Shown: positions 1 through 5,132 of the stretch, piece after piece
Layout of the letters: each line of letters begins with the position of its first letter
Position numbering within the stretch: position 1 is the stretch's first letter
Origin: Candidatus Rokuibacteriota bacterium
GTDB lineage: Bacteria; Methylomirabilota; Methylomirabilia; Rokubacteriales; CSP1-6
DNA length: 5,492 nucleotides
Assembly (NCBI GenBank): GCA_016177555.1
Contig: JACOVB010000131.1
Span: 1 to 5,492, forward strand
Reading direction: 5' to 3'
Position numbers and translations under genes: made by a program
Notes under the pieces: model-generated
What the model saw: only the letters and a program-made list of their open reading frames with translations
What the model was told of the DNA's origin: nothing
The model's database searches: none

Positions 1-1455
1 GCCCAGACCACCCAGAAGCGCGAGCTGGTATGGGCCCAGGGCGGCGACAGCTCGACATTCGACCCCCACAGCAGCACCTCCTCCAACGACCACCGGATCT
101 CGTTCAACATCTTCGACAACCTCGTCAGCCGCCACCCCGACGGCAAGCTGTACGCGGGGCTCGCCACCGAGTGGAAGCTCCAGGGCCCGACCGCCTGGGC
201 GTTCAAGATCCGGCAGGGGGCCAAGTGGCACACGGGGGACCCCTTCACCGCCGCCGACGCCAAGTGGAGCCTCGAGCGCACCTACGACCCGGCCCACAAG
301 ACGCGCGTGAACACCGTCTTCACCTCGATCGATCGGATCGAGGCGCCCGACGCAGCGACGCTTATCATCCACACCAAGAAGCCCGACCCGCTGCTGCCGG
401 CGCGCCTGGCCTTCTACGGCGGCCAGATCGTCTCCCGGAAGTACTTCGAGGCGGCGGGGGCCGACGGGTTCCGATCCAAGCCGGTGGGGACGGGCCCTGT
501 CCGCTTCGTCTCCTGGACCAAGGACGACAAGCTGGTGCTGGAAGCCAACCCGGACTACTGGGGCGGCAAGCCGGACTTCGACCGGATGATCGTCCGCCCC
601 GTTCCCGAGATGGCCTCGCGCATCGCAGCGCTCCTCAAGGGCGAGGTGGACATCATCACCCAGGTCACCCCGGACCACAACGACCGGATCAACGCCAACC
701 CCACGACCCGGGCGGTGGGCGCACTCTACGCGGGGCTTTACGTGCTGGCCGTCAACAGCAAGATGCCGCCGCTCGACAACCCACTGGTCAAGCAGGCCCT
801 GTCACTCGCCATCGACCGCGACCTCATCGTCAAGGAGCTCTGGCGCGGTCGCGGGATCGTGCCGAGCGGCCCCATCGCCAAGGGGGACAACCACTTCGAC
901 GGCTCGCTGCCGCCGCTCGCCTACAACCCGAAGGAGGCCCGGGAGCGGCTGAAGAAGGCCGGGTACAAGGGAGAGGAGATCTTCATCGAGACGACCTCGG
1001 GCTACACGGCCAACGACAAGCCCATGTCCGAGGCCATCCAGGCCATGTGGCGCGACGCCGGCATCAACGCGAGGGTCGAGGTGCTGGAGTACTCGGTGCG
1101 GGCCCAGAAGAACCGCGACAAGACCTTCAAGGGGCTGTGGTGGTCGGACCCGACCTCCACCCTGGGCGACCCGGACGGCATGATGTGGCGGCTCCTCGGC
1201 CCCGGCGGGCCCCAGGATTACTGGCGTCACGCGCGCTGGGACGAGCTCGGGGACAAGGCCCGCTTCTCCGTGGACGAGAAGTTCCGGGGCGAGGCCTACA
1301 AGGAGATGACGAAGATCTCCCTCGAGCACTTCCCCTGGATCCCCGTGATCCAGCCCTATGAGGACTATGGGATGCAGAAGTACGTGGAGTGGACGCCGAA
1401 CCCGAACCAGCAGTTCGAGATCCGCCGCTTCAACTTCAAGTTCCGCCGGGCCTGA
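1..1455 (+). CDS. ABC transporter solute-binding protein, family 5 (peptide/opine/nickel type), 5' partial
   Basis: This is the periplasmic binding component of a family 5 ABC importer, which captures a small peptide-like or other solute and delivers it to the membrane permeases. The frame is open from base 1 and gives 484 residues before TGA. The visible protein starts AQTTQKRELVWAQGGD, which looks like sequence at or just after a signal peptide cleavage site, so probably only the signal peptide is missing. Family 5 signatures include FDPHSSTSSND near residues 20-30, a KWHTGDPFTAADAKWSLER block near 75-95, the PVGTGPVRFVSW block near residues 160-170, then LEANPDYWGGKPDFDR and a RIAALLKGEVDII stretch. 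Total length agrees with a family norm of roughly 500-530. The following permease genes confirm the role. The solute cannot be told from sequence: family 5 proteins bind peptides, glutathione, nickel, opines or sugars. Confidence 0.93.
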   Translation, partial: AQTTQKRELVWAQGGDSSTFDPHSSTSSNDHRISFNIFDNLVSRHPDGKLYAGLATEWKLQGPTAWAFKIRQGAKWHTGDPFTAADAKWSLERTYDPAHKTRVNTVFTSIDRIEAPDAATLIIHTKKPDPLLPARLAFYGGQIVSRKYFEAAGADGFRSKPVGTGPVRFVSWTKDDKLVLEANPDYWGGKPDFDRMIVRPVPEMASRIAALLKGEVDIITQVTPDHNDRINANPTTRAVGALYAGLYVLAVNSKMPPLDNPLVKQALSLAIDRDLIVKELWRGRGIVPSGPIAKGDNHFDGSLPPLAYNPKEARERLKKAGYKGEEIFIETTSGYTANDKPMSEAIQAMWRDAGINARVEVLEYSVRAQKNRDKTFKGLWWSDPTSTLGDPDGMMWRLLGPGGPQDYWRHARWDELGDKARFSVDEKFRGEAYKEMTKISLEHFPWIPVIQPYEDYGMQKYVEWTPNPNQQFEIRRFNFKFRRA

Positions 1456-1462
1456 GCCTTCC

Positions 1463-1511
1463 CCCTCACCCTGCCCTCTCCCCACGGGGGGGAGAGGGCA
1501 TAGGGTGGGGG
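1463..1511 (+). repeat. REP-like intercistronic inverted repeat (long imperfect hairpin)
   Basis: The spacer between the binding-protein stop and the first permease start is almost wholly an inverted repeat. The left arm 1463-1483 (CCCTCACCCTGCCCTCTCCCC) pairs with 1489-1511. By hand the stem is 12 bp next to a 5-nt loop, a 2-nt bulge at 1501-1502, then 9 bp including one G-T wobble. This C-rich arm with a matching G-rich arm is the style of dispersed palindromic repeats found between genes in many GC-rich bacteria. There is no U-tract after it, so it is not a classic intrinsic terminator. It may protect the upstream mRNA from 3' exonucleases and lower permease expression. Copy number in the genome cannot be seen here. 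Confidence 0.75.
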
Positions 1512-1513
1512 AG
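1507..1513 (+). promoter_or_regulatory. Ribosome binding site of the DppB-type permease, inside the hairpin arm
   Basis: GGGGGAG lies 5 nt before the ATG at 1519 and is the only good Shine-Dalgarno candidate. Bases 1507-1511 belong to the 3' arm of the inverted repeat, so folding would hide most of the site. This suggests translation of the permease is damped when the hairpin forms. Confidence 0.6.
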
Positions 1514-1518
1514 TCCCC

Positions 1519-2445
1519 ATGCGCGCCCTCCTCTCCTTCATCGGCTACCGGCTCTTCCGCGCCCTGATCACCCTGTGGATCGTGTCCACCGTGGTCTTCG
1601 TGGTGATGCGCCTGTCGGGGGACCCCGTGCCGCTGCTCCTGCCGCCCGACGCGCCGCGGAGCGAGATCTTCCGCGTGCGCGCCGAGCTCGGGCTCGACAG
1701 GCCGCTGCCCGTCCAGTACGGCGTGTTCCTCGGCAACATCCTGCGCGGGGACTTCGGCCGCTCCATCCACTTCAGGGAGCCGGCCTCGCGCGTCGTCATG
1801 GGGTATCTGCCGGCGACCCTCGAGCTGGGCCTCACCGCCTTCCTGTTCGCGGTGGTCGTCGCGGTCCCCGTCGGCCTCCTCTCCGCGGTGCGTCGCAACA
1901 CCTTCCTCGACCACGCGACCATGGGCGTGGCCCTGGTGGGCCAGTCGGCGCCCACCTTCTTCATCGGCATCCTGTTCATCCTGCTCCTGTCCCTCAAGGG
2001 CGGCTGGTTCCCCACCTCGGGCCGCGGCACCTGGGCCCACCTGGCCCTGCCGGCGCTCACGCTGGCCCTCTTCACCATGGCCTCCGTGGCCCGGCTCACG
2101 CGCTCGGCCGTCCTCGAGGTGCTGCGCGCCGACTATATCCGGACGGCCCGGGCCAAGGGGCTCGCGGAGCTCCTCGTGGTGGCCAAGCACACCTTCAAGA
2201 ACGCCGCGATCCCCATCGTCACCATCACGGGGCTGCAGTTCGGCACACTCCTCGGCGGCGCCGTGGTGACGGAGACGGTCTTCGCGTGGCCCGGCATCGG
2301 GCGGCTTGCCATCCAGTCCATCTACAACCGTGACTACCCCGTGGTGCAGTGTGCGGTGTTCCTCTCGGCCGTGATCTTCATCGTGCTCAACTTCCTGATC
2401 GACCTGATCTATGGCTTCCTCGATCCCCGCATCCGCGCCCGCTGA
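1519..2445 (+). CDS. ABC transporter permease, DppB/OppB type
   Basis: This inner-membrane permease forms one half of the translocation channel of the family 5 importer. It has 308 residues, the usual length for DppB-type subunits. TM1 is at about residues 10-30, followed by the typical periplasmic segment with LGLDRPLPVQYG (57-68) and LRGDFGRSI (75-83). The transmembrane core follows, with helices near 97-121, 134-160, 175-195, 238-258 and 277-301. The cytoplasmic EAA loop that docks on the ATPase begins with DYIRTARAKGL at 205. The conserved VFAWPGIGRL block is at 254-263, and the C-terminus DPRIRAR is typical. The ATG at 1519 is supported by GGGGGAG 5 nt upstream. It lies 63 nt after the binding-protein gene and overlaps the next permease gene by 35 nt, so it is probably one operon with translational coupling. 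Confidence 0.94.
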   Translation: MRALLSFIGYRLFRALITLWIVSTVVFVVMRLSGDPVPLLLPPDAPRSEIFRVRAELGLDRPLPVQYGVFLGNILRGDFGRSIHFREPASRVVMGYLPATLELGLTAFLFAVVVAVPVGLLSAVRRNTFLDHATMGVALVGQSAPTFFIGILFILLLSLKGGWFPTSGRGTWAHLALPALTLALFTMASVARLTRSAVLEVLRADYIRTARAKGLAELLVVAKHTFKNAAIPIVTITGLQFGTLLGGAVVTETVFAWPGIGRLAIQSIYNRDYPVVQCAVFLSAVIFIVLNFLIDLIYGFLDPRIRAR

Positions 2446-3322
2446 GGCGGGCGCTGTCGTCCTCCACGCGGCGCGGGCCGGGCGCCAGACCCGGCGTGCC
2501 CGGTGGCTGATCTGGAGCGGGGTCGGCTTCGTGCTGCTGATGGCGGCGGTGGCCGCGGCGGCGCCGTGGCTGGCCCCCCACGATCCGGTGCGCCAGTCCC
2601 TCCGGGCGCGGCTCCGGGCGCCGACGCTCGAGGGCCCGGACGGCAAGGCCCATGTGCTCGGCACGGACCACCTCGGGCGCGACGTCCTCTCGCGCGTGAT
2701 CCACGGGGCGCGCGTGTCGCTGCTGGTGGGCTTCGCCGCCGTGCTCGTGGGAGGGGCCATCGGCTCGGTGCTCGGCATCGTGGCGGGCTTCCGTGGCGGC
2801 TGGGCGGACAGCGTCATCATGACGCTCGCCGACGCCCAGCTCGCCTTTCCCTTCATCCTGCTCGCTATCGGGATCATCGCGGTGCTGGGGCCTTCCTTCC
2901 CGACGCTCGTGGTGGTGATCGGGCTGTCCGGGTGGGTCTCCTACGCGCGCATCCTGCGCTCGCAGGTGCTCTCGCTCCGCTCGCGCGAGTTCGTGGACGC
3001 GGTGCACGCCCTCGGCGGATCGGTTCTGCGCATCGTGGTCCGGCACGTGCTGCCCAATGTGCTCTCCTCGCTGGTGGTGATCGCCACCCTCGAGCTGGCG
3101 CGCGCCATCGTGCTGGAGGCGACGCTGTCCTTCCTGGGGCTCGGCGTGCAGCCGCCGACGCCGTCCTGGGGCGGCATGGTCCATGAGGGGCGCGAGTACC
3201 TCGACTCGGCGTGGTGGATCTCGACATGCCCGGGGCTCGTCCTCATGGCGACCTCCATCGTCGTGAGCCGCACCGGCGACTGGCTCCGGGACCTCCTCGA
3301 CCCGACCCTGAAGGGGGAGTAG
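2411..3322 (+). CDS. ABC transporter permease, DppC/OppC type
   Basis: This is the second channel-forming permease of the importer and pairs with the DppB-type subunit in the inner membrane. It has 303 residues. After a cytoplasmic N-terminus rich in Ala and Arg, TM1 spans about 32-55 and ends in the family motif PWLAPHDP (52-59). GTDHLGRDVLSRVIHGARVS (84-103) is a hallmark of DppC. The ATPase-docking EAA loop begins EFVDAVHALGG at 193 and continues through RHVLPNV. FLGLGVQPPTPSWG (from 241) is near-invariant in the family. The ATG at 2411 is the only good start in frame. It lies inside the preceding gene (35-nt overlap) without a clear Shine-Dalgarno, so reinitiation from the upstream gene is likely. 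A shorter start would cut into the conserved region. No DppD/DppF-type ATPase gene follows; these must be upstream of the window or elsewhere. Confidence 0.93.
   Translation: MASSIPASAPAEAGAVVLHAARAGRQTRRARWLIWSGVGFVLLMAAVAAAAPWLAPHDPVRQSLRARLRAPTLEGPDGKAHVLGTDHLGRDVLSRVIHGARVSLLVGFAAVLVGGAIGSVLGIVAGFRGGWADSVIMTLADAQLAFPFILLAIGIIAVLGPSFPTLVVVIGLSGWVSYARILRSQVLSLRSREFVDAVHALGGSVLRIVVRHVLPNVLSSLVVIATLELARAIVLEATLSFLGLGVQPPTPSWGGMVHEGREYLDSAWWISTCPGLVLMATSIVVSRTGDWLRDLLDPTLKGE
3313..3319 (+). promoter_or_regulatory. Ribosome binding site favouring a CTG start at 3327
   Basis: GGGGGAG sits at the extreme 3' end of the DppC-type gene, 7 nt before CTG at 3327. That is ideal Shine-Dalgarno spacing for this codon. 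It is 28 nt from the first in-frame ATG at 3348, too far to serve it. This placement is the main argument for a non-canonical start. Confidence 0.5.
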
Positions 3323-3326
3323 GACG

Positions 3327-3854
3327 CTGAACGTCTACCTGTGCGGGATGATCGGCTCCGGCAAGACCGCGCTCGGCGAGCGGCTGGCCGCGCGCCTCGG
3401 CCGGCCCTTCCTCGACCTCGACCGGGAGATGGACAGAGAGCTCGGCCGGAGCTTTCACGACCTCGTGCGGGAGCAGGGGTGGCTGGCGTTCCGCGAGGTC
3501 GAGTACCGGATCTGCAAGCGCCTGGCGGCCATGCCCGGGATCGTCTGCGCGCTGGGTGGCGGCACGGTGCGCTACGAGTGGAACCGGGACGCGCTGCGCG
3601 GCAGCGGGATCACCGTCCTCCTGGAGGCCGGCCTCGCCACGCTCGCCGCCCGCGTGAGCCGGGCCGACCGGCCGCGGGTCCACGCCGGCACGACGCTCGA
3701 GGAGGACCTGGCCGCCATCTGGTCCACCGCCGCGCCCCTCTACCGCCGGGCGGCCGATCTGGTCTACCGGACGGACGCCGGCCGGACGGTGGACGAGGAG
3801 GTCGAGGACCTGCTGAGGCTCCTGTCGCCGGTCCTGTCCCGCCCCGGGGAGTGA
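3327..3854 (+). CDS. Shikimate kinase-family (AroK-like) P-loop kinase, probable CTG start
   Basis: This small cytoplasmic P-loop kinase has the shikimate kinase fold; the family phosphorylates the 3-hydroxyl of shikimate with ATP in aromatic amino acid synthesis. From CTG 3327 it has 175 residues, the family size. Walker A is GMIGSGKT (7-14), followed by FLDLD (28-32), where D32 corresponds to the shikimate-binding Asp. FREVE (55-59) holds the expected Arg and Glu, LGGG is at 76-79, and the lid motif DRP has R115. Starting at ATG 3348 would delete the first Walker A glycine and the beta strand before it, and no ATG, GTG or TTG lies between there and the in-frame TGA at 3309. Two deviations stand out: W52 replaces the usual Glu of the GE pair, and AAPLY (135-139) replaces the usual RxPLY, so the second carboxylate-contacting Arg seems lost. 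It may be a true AroK or a relative with another substrate. It starts 5 nt after the permease gene, probably in the same transcript. Confidence 0.8.
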   Translation: MNVYLCGMIGSGKTALGERLAARLGRPFLDLDREMDRELGRSFHDLVREQGWLAFREVEYRICKRLAAMPGIVCALGGGTVRYEWNRDALRGSGITVLLEAGLATLAARVSRADRPRVHAGTTLEEDLAAIWSTAAPLYRRAADLVYRTDAGRTVDEEVEDLLRLLSPVLSRPGE

Positions 3855-3884
3855 GTGGAACGCCGCGGCCGGGGCGCCCCCGCC

Positions 3885-3900
3885 TGCTACAGTCTCGTCA
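3885..3900 (+). promoter_or_regulatory. Extended -10 promoter with predicted leaderless start at 3900
   Basis: TGC followed by TACAGT (hexamer 3888-3893) is an extended -10 element. A transcript beginning 7 nt after the hexamer's last base starts at the A of the ATG at 3900. No recognisable -35 is present (3865-3870 reads GCGGCC), which fits an extended -10 promoter. No Shine-Dalgarno precedes this ATG, also consistent with a leaderless mRNA. The spacer contains the perfect palindrome GGGGCGCCCC (3871-3880), of unknown meaning. Confidence 0.5.
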
Positions 3901-4068
3901 TGGCTCGCCGCATCACCGCGCGAAAGACCACCTATCGCGAGATGGACGATCGCTTCGACGTGGAGTTCTGGGCGAGCATCAGCCCGGACGAGCGGTTCGC
4001 CGAGGCGTGGCGGCTGAGCGAGGAGATCTGGCGGCTCAAGGGATGGGATCCCGGTGAACCAGGACTTT
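3900..4068 (+). pseudogene. N-terminal part of a small antitoxin-like protein, C-terminus lost at a deletion scar
   Basis: From ATG 3900 the frame gives a charged, helical protein: MARRITARKTTYREM, DDRFDVEFW, SPDERFAEAW, then EEIWRLKGWDPGEPGL. Composition and layout (FW, then a PDERF helix, then W-R-L-K-G-x-D-P) resemble small proteins often encoded just before a nucleotidyltransferase-like gene in GC-rich bacteria, in what look like toxin-antitoxin-type pairs. After about residue 56 the protein character collapses into Pro/Arg/Ala-rich sequence antisense to the next gene, and the frame stays open only by chance to 5078. The usual ending of such a protein is missing, and bases from about 4054 read sensibly in another frame. 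I infer it was truncated by a deletion. The family link is from recollection of similar operons; the collapse of coding character is visible directly. Confidence 0.45.
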
Positions 4069-4146
4069 GTGAGGAACAAGGCCGCGCTCGGCCGCCCAAA
4101 GGACCTTCTCGACCTCGATCTGCTCCGCCGGCACCACCCGCGCTGA
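4036..4146 (+). pseudogene. C-terminal remnant of a nucleotidyltransferase-like protein
   Basis: In the +1 frame relative to the preceding small gene, the DNA reads GIPVNQDF followed by VRNKAALGRPKDLLDLDLL, RRHHPR and a TGA at 4144-4146. The R-N-K-x-A-x-G-R-P-x-D-L-x-D-L-x-x-L pattern is the characteristic C-terminal helix of small nucleotidyltransferase-like (AbiEii/MNT-related) proteins. The family usually runs about 140-200 residues, with an N-terminal G-G-x-A block and a D-x-D metal site. Only about 30 residues remain here and no catalytic part is present. GTG at 4054 could also be the original start (VNQDF is a plausible N-terminus), with the body deleted between it and VRNK. Either way the gene is broken. 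Confidence 0.5.
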
Positions 4147-4211
4147 GCGCCGGCGGGCCGGGAGGCGCCCCTCGGCCTCGCACGGCGGCGCTGATCTCAC
4201 GCGGCGGGCGC
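4147..4211. other. Short spacer between converging genes, no clear terminator
   Basis: These 65 bases separate the stop of the nucleotidyltransferase remnant from the stop of the minus-strand gene. The sequence is GC-rich with several short self-complementary blocks, but I see no strong stem followed by a T-run on either strand, so no intrinsic terminator can be supported. Confidence 0.4.
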
Positions 4212-4808
4212 TCACCCCGTGACCGGGCGGCGCTTTCGCCGCGCCCCTACCGGCCCATGCAGCGCGAGCAGGCGCTCGCGCGAGATCCAGAGCTGGCGCG
4301 CGCGGGGGAGGGTGCCGAGCCGCGGGCGCGCGGCGCCCGCAGGGTGCAGCGCCACCAGCAGCAGGCGCTGGTAGGCCCCGATGACGCGCGCACTCGCGAG
4401 ACGGTTCCCCGCCGCCTCGTCGAAGCCGATACGCTCGACGAGGCCACCGAAGATCGTCGTCGCCGCGAAGGCGCACACGTGGGCGAGTGGGCCGCCGTCC
4501 GCCGCGAGCGCGGCCAGCGCCTCGAGCGATGCCAACACGCGGCGGCGGAAGAGCAGGCCCACCGTGCGCTGGCCGGGCGACCCGTGGTGGAGCGCGAGGA
4601 TCCGGCGATTGTTCAGGTGGAGGATCCCGATCGGATCGCCGCGGCGCACGGTCGTGCCGTCGGGCAGCCGGCGGGTGCGGCGGCTCCGGCGGAGCTCGAG
4701 GCAGAGCGCCGGCCCCACCTGGGCGGCGGGCGCATCGAGGGCGTGGAGCGTCCGGTAGCCGAGGTCGAAGCGCTCGACGATCCAGCGCGTCCACGCGTCC
4801 TGCGTCAC
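4212..4808 (-). CDS. YkoP-like conserved protein, GTG start
   Basis: The minus strand encodes a 198-residue protein when started at GTG 4808-4806, which has GGAGGG 5 nt upstream, the best Shine-Dalgarno in the window. A longer in-frame ATG at 4934 would add 42 Arg/Pro-rich residues with no family look and is disfavoured. The sequence shows coding character throughout: an N-terminal DAWTRWIVERFDLGYRTLHALD, then LPDGTTVRRGDPIGILHLNN (about 48-67), an Ala/Leu-rich helix LFRRRVLASLEALAALAADG, FAATTIFGGLVERIGF, and a C-terminal RARQLWISRERLLALHG. The G-D-P-x-x-x-L-H-L-x-N block and the L-W-I-S-R-x-x-L-L-x-x-x-G ending resemble the YkoP-like domain, sometimes found with polysaccharide deacetylases or membrane lipid genes. 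The molecular function is not known to me. There is no signal peptide or clear transmembrane helix, so it is probably cytoplasmic. It is transcribed against its neighbours and appears intact. Confidence 0.72.
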   Translation of the reverse strand: MTQDAWTRWIVERFDLGYRTLHALDAPAAQVGPALCLELRRSRRTRRLPDGTTVRRGDPIGILHLNNRRILALHHGSPGQRTVGLLFRRRVLASLEALAALAADGGPLAHVCAFAATTIFGGLVERIGFDEAAGNRLASARVIGAYQRLLLVALHPAGAARPRLGTLPRARQLWISRERLLALHGPVGARRKRRPVTG

Positions 4809-4813
4809 GACGG

Positions 4814-4819
4814 CCCTCC
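4814..4819 (-). promoter_or_regulatory. Ribosome binding site of the YkoP-like gene
   Basis: Read on the minus strand, GGAGGG is followed by 5 nt (CCGTC) and GTG at 4808. This near-perfect Shine-Dalgarno decides the start in favour of the GTG over the ATG at 4934. Confidence 0.7.
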
Positions 4820-4865
4820 GCAGCCGCGCACGAGGCCGGCGACGCGCGCGCGGCGCTCCGGGGGG

Positions 4866-5078
4866 ATAGCCACTCTTCTCATTCTTGCAGCCTGGACGCC
4901 CGGCGTAAACGCCCTGGGCCCGTCGGACGACCACCGCCGGCGCCTCGAGGGCGGCGAGGTCGTCATCCTCGATATTCTCCCGCCGGGCCGCGACGCCATG
5001 AGGGCCTCGCCCTACTTTCGCACAGGTGAGGTGGACACCATCAGGGCCGTTCGCGCCCGCGCCGAGGGTCGGGGCTAG
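4866..5078 (+). pseudogene. Fragment of an exported protein (SRPBCC-like N-terminus?), no valid start, truncated
   Basis: Frame +3 from 4866 reads ATLLILAAWTPGVNALG after an ATA codon, which looks like the hydrophobic core and V-N-A cleavage site of a signal peptide. RRRLEGGEVVILDILPPG follows. The L-E-x-G-E-V-V-x-L-D-x-L-P-P-G string recalls the region just after the signal peptide in secreted SRPBCC/START-type proteins. None of the domain that should follow is seen: after residue 45 comes RDAMRASPYFRTGEVDTIRA and a stop at 5076. That tail is weakly reminiscent of the C-terminus of class V aminotransferases (R-x-S-P-x-F followed by an E-V/I-D helix). There is no ATG, GTG or TTG in frame near the signal-like stretch; ATA 4866, preceded by a G-run, could be a mutated ATG. 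I read this as decayed sequence, with modest confidence because all family matches are from memory. Confidence 0.35.
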
Positions 5079-5096
5079 GGCGCGCGGCTCGCGTCC

Positions 5097-5132
5097 TTGA
5101 CAGGCTCCTTCCCGCTCCCTACCTTGGGGACG
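5097..5132 (+). promoter_or_regulatory. Near-consensus sigma-70 promoter with transcription start on the GTG of the TPR gene
   Basis: TTGACA (5097-5102), a 17-nt spacer, and TACCTT (5120-5125) form an almost ideal housekeeping promoter. Seven bases past the -10 is 5132, which is the G of the GTG start codon. The -10 sits where a Shine-Dalgarno would be, so the mRNA is predicted to be leaderless. Confidence 0.7.

Larger units (their letters stand above)
4809..5131. other. Gap between divergent genes: no intact gene
   Basis: These 323 bases separate the start of the minus-strand YkoP-like gene from the start of the TPR gene. They contain the YkoP Shine-Dalgarno, an alternating CG tract near 4841-4855, the probable degenerate exported-protein fragment, and the promoter of the TPR gene at the right edge. 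I see no tRNA, small-RNA-like hairpin or convincing minus-strand promoter. Confidence 0.5.

Noticed and set aside
30..1361. 443-codon open frame overlapping the binding-protein gene
   Set aside because: It is Arg/Pro/Gln-rich and without motifs; the overlapping frame is an unmistakable family 5 binding protein.
1463..1511. The intercistronic hairpin as a transcription terminator
   Set aside because: There is no U-tract after the stem and the downstream genes clearly belong to the same transporter operon; a REP-type role fits better.
802..2877. 691-codon open frame on the minus strand, opposite the transporter genes
   Set aside because: It lies antisense to three well-supported genes, crosses the REP spacer, and its product is low-complexity Arg/Glu/Gly/His sequence without domains. 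Long antisense frames are expected in DNA this GC-rich.
3341..4057. 238-codon frame beginning at GTG 3341
   Set aside because: It overlaps the kinase in another frame and encodes an Arg/Pro/Gly-rich product; the P-loop kinase frame explains the DNA.
4227..4242. Hairpin GCGGCG-CTTT-CGCCGC as a terminator
   Set aside because: It has a 6-bp stem without a T-run and lies within the C-terminal codons of the YkoP-like gene (Arg-Arg-Lys-Arg-Arg).
4036..4794. 252-codon minus-strand frame overlapping the YkoP-like gene
   Set aside because: It is dominated by Pro, Arg and Ala runs typical of shadow frames; the other minus frame has the Shine-Dalgarno and ordered conserved blocks.
4841..4855. Alternating CG tract as a Z-DNA or repeat element
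   Set aside because: It is short and expected by chance at this base composition.
3855..5078. 407-codon open frame starting at GTG directly after the kinase stop
   Set aside because: Only the section from ATG 3900 to about 4066 and the signal-peptide-like end look like protein. The middle is antisense to the YkoP-like gene. The GTG start would place the -10 element inside the coding region.
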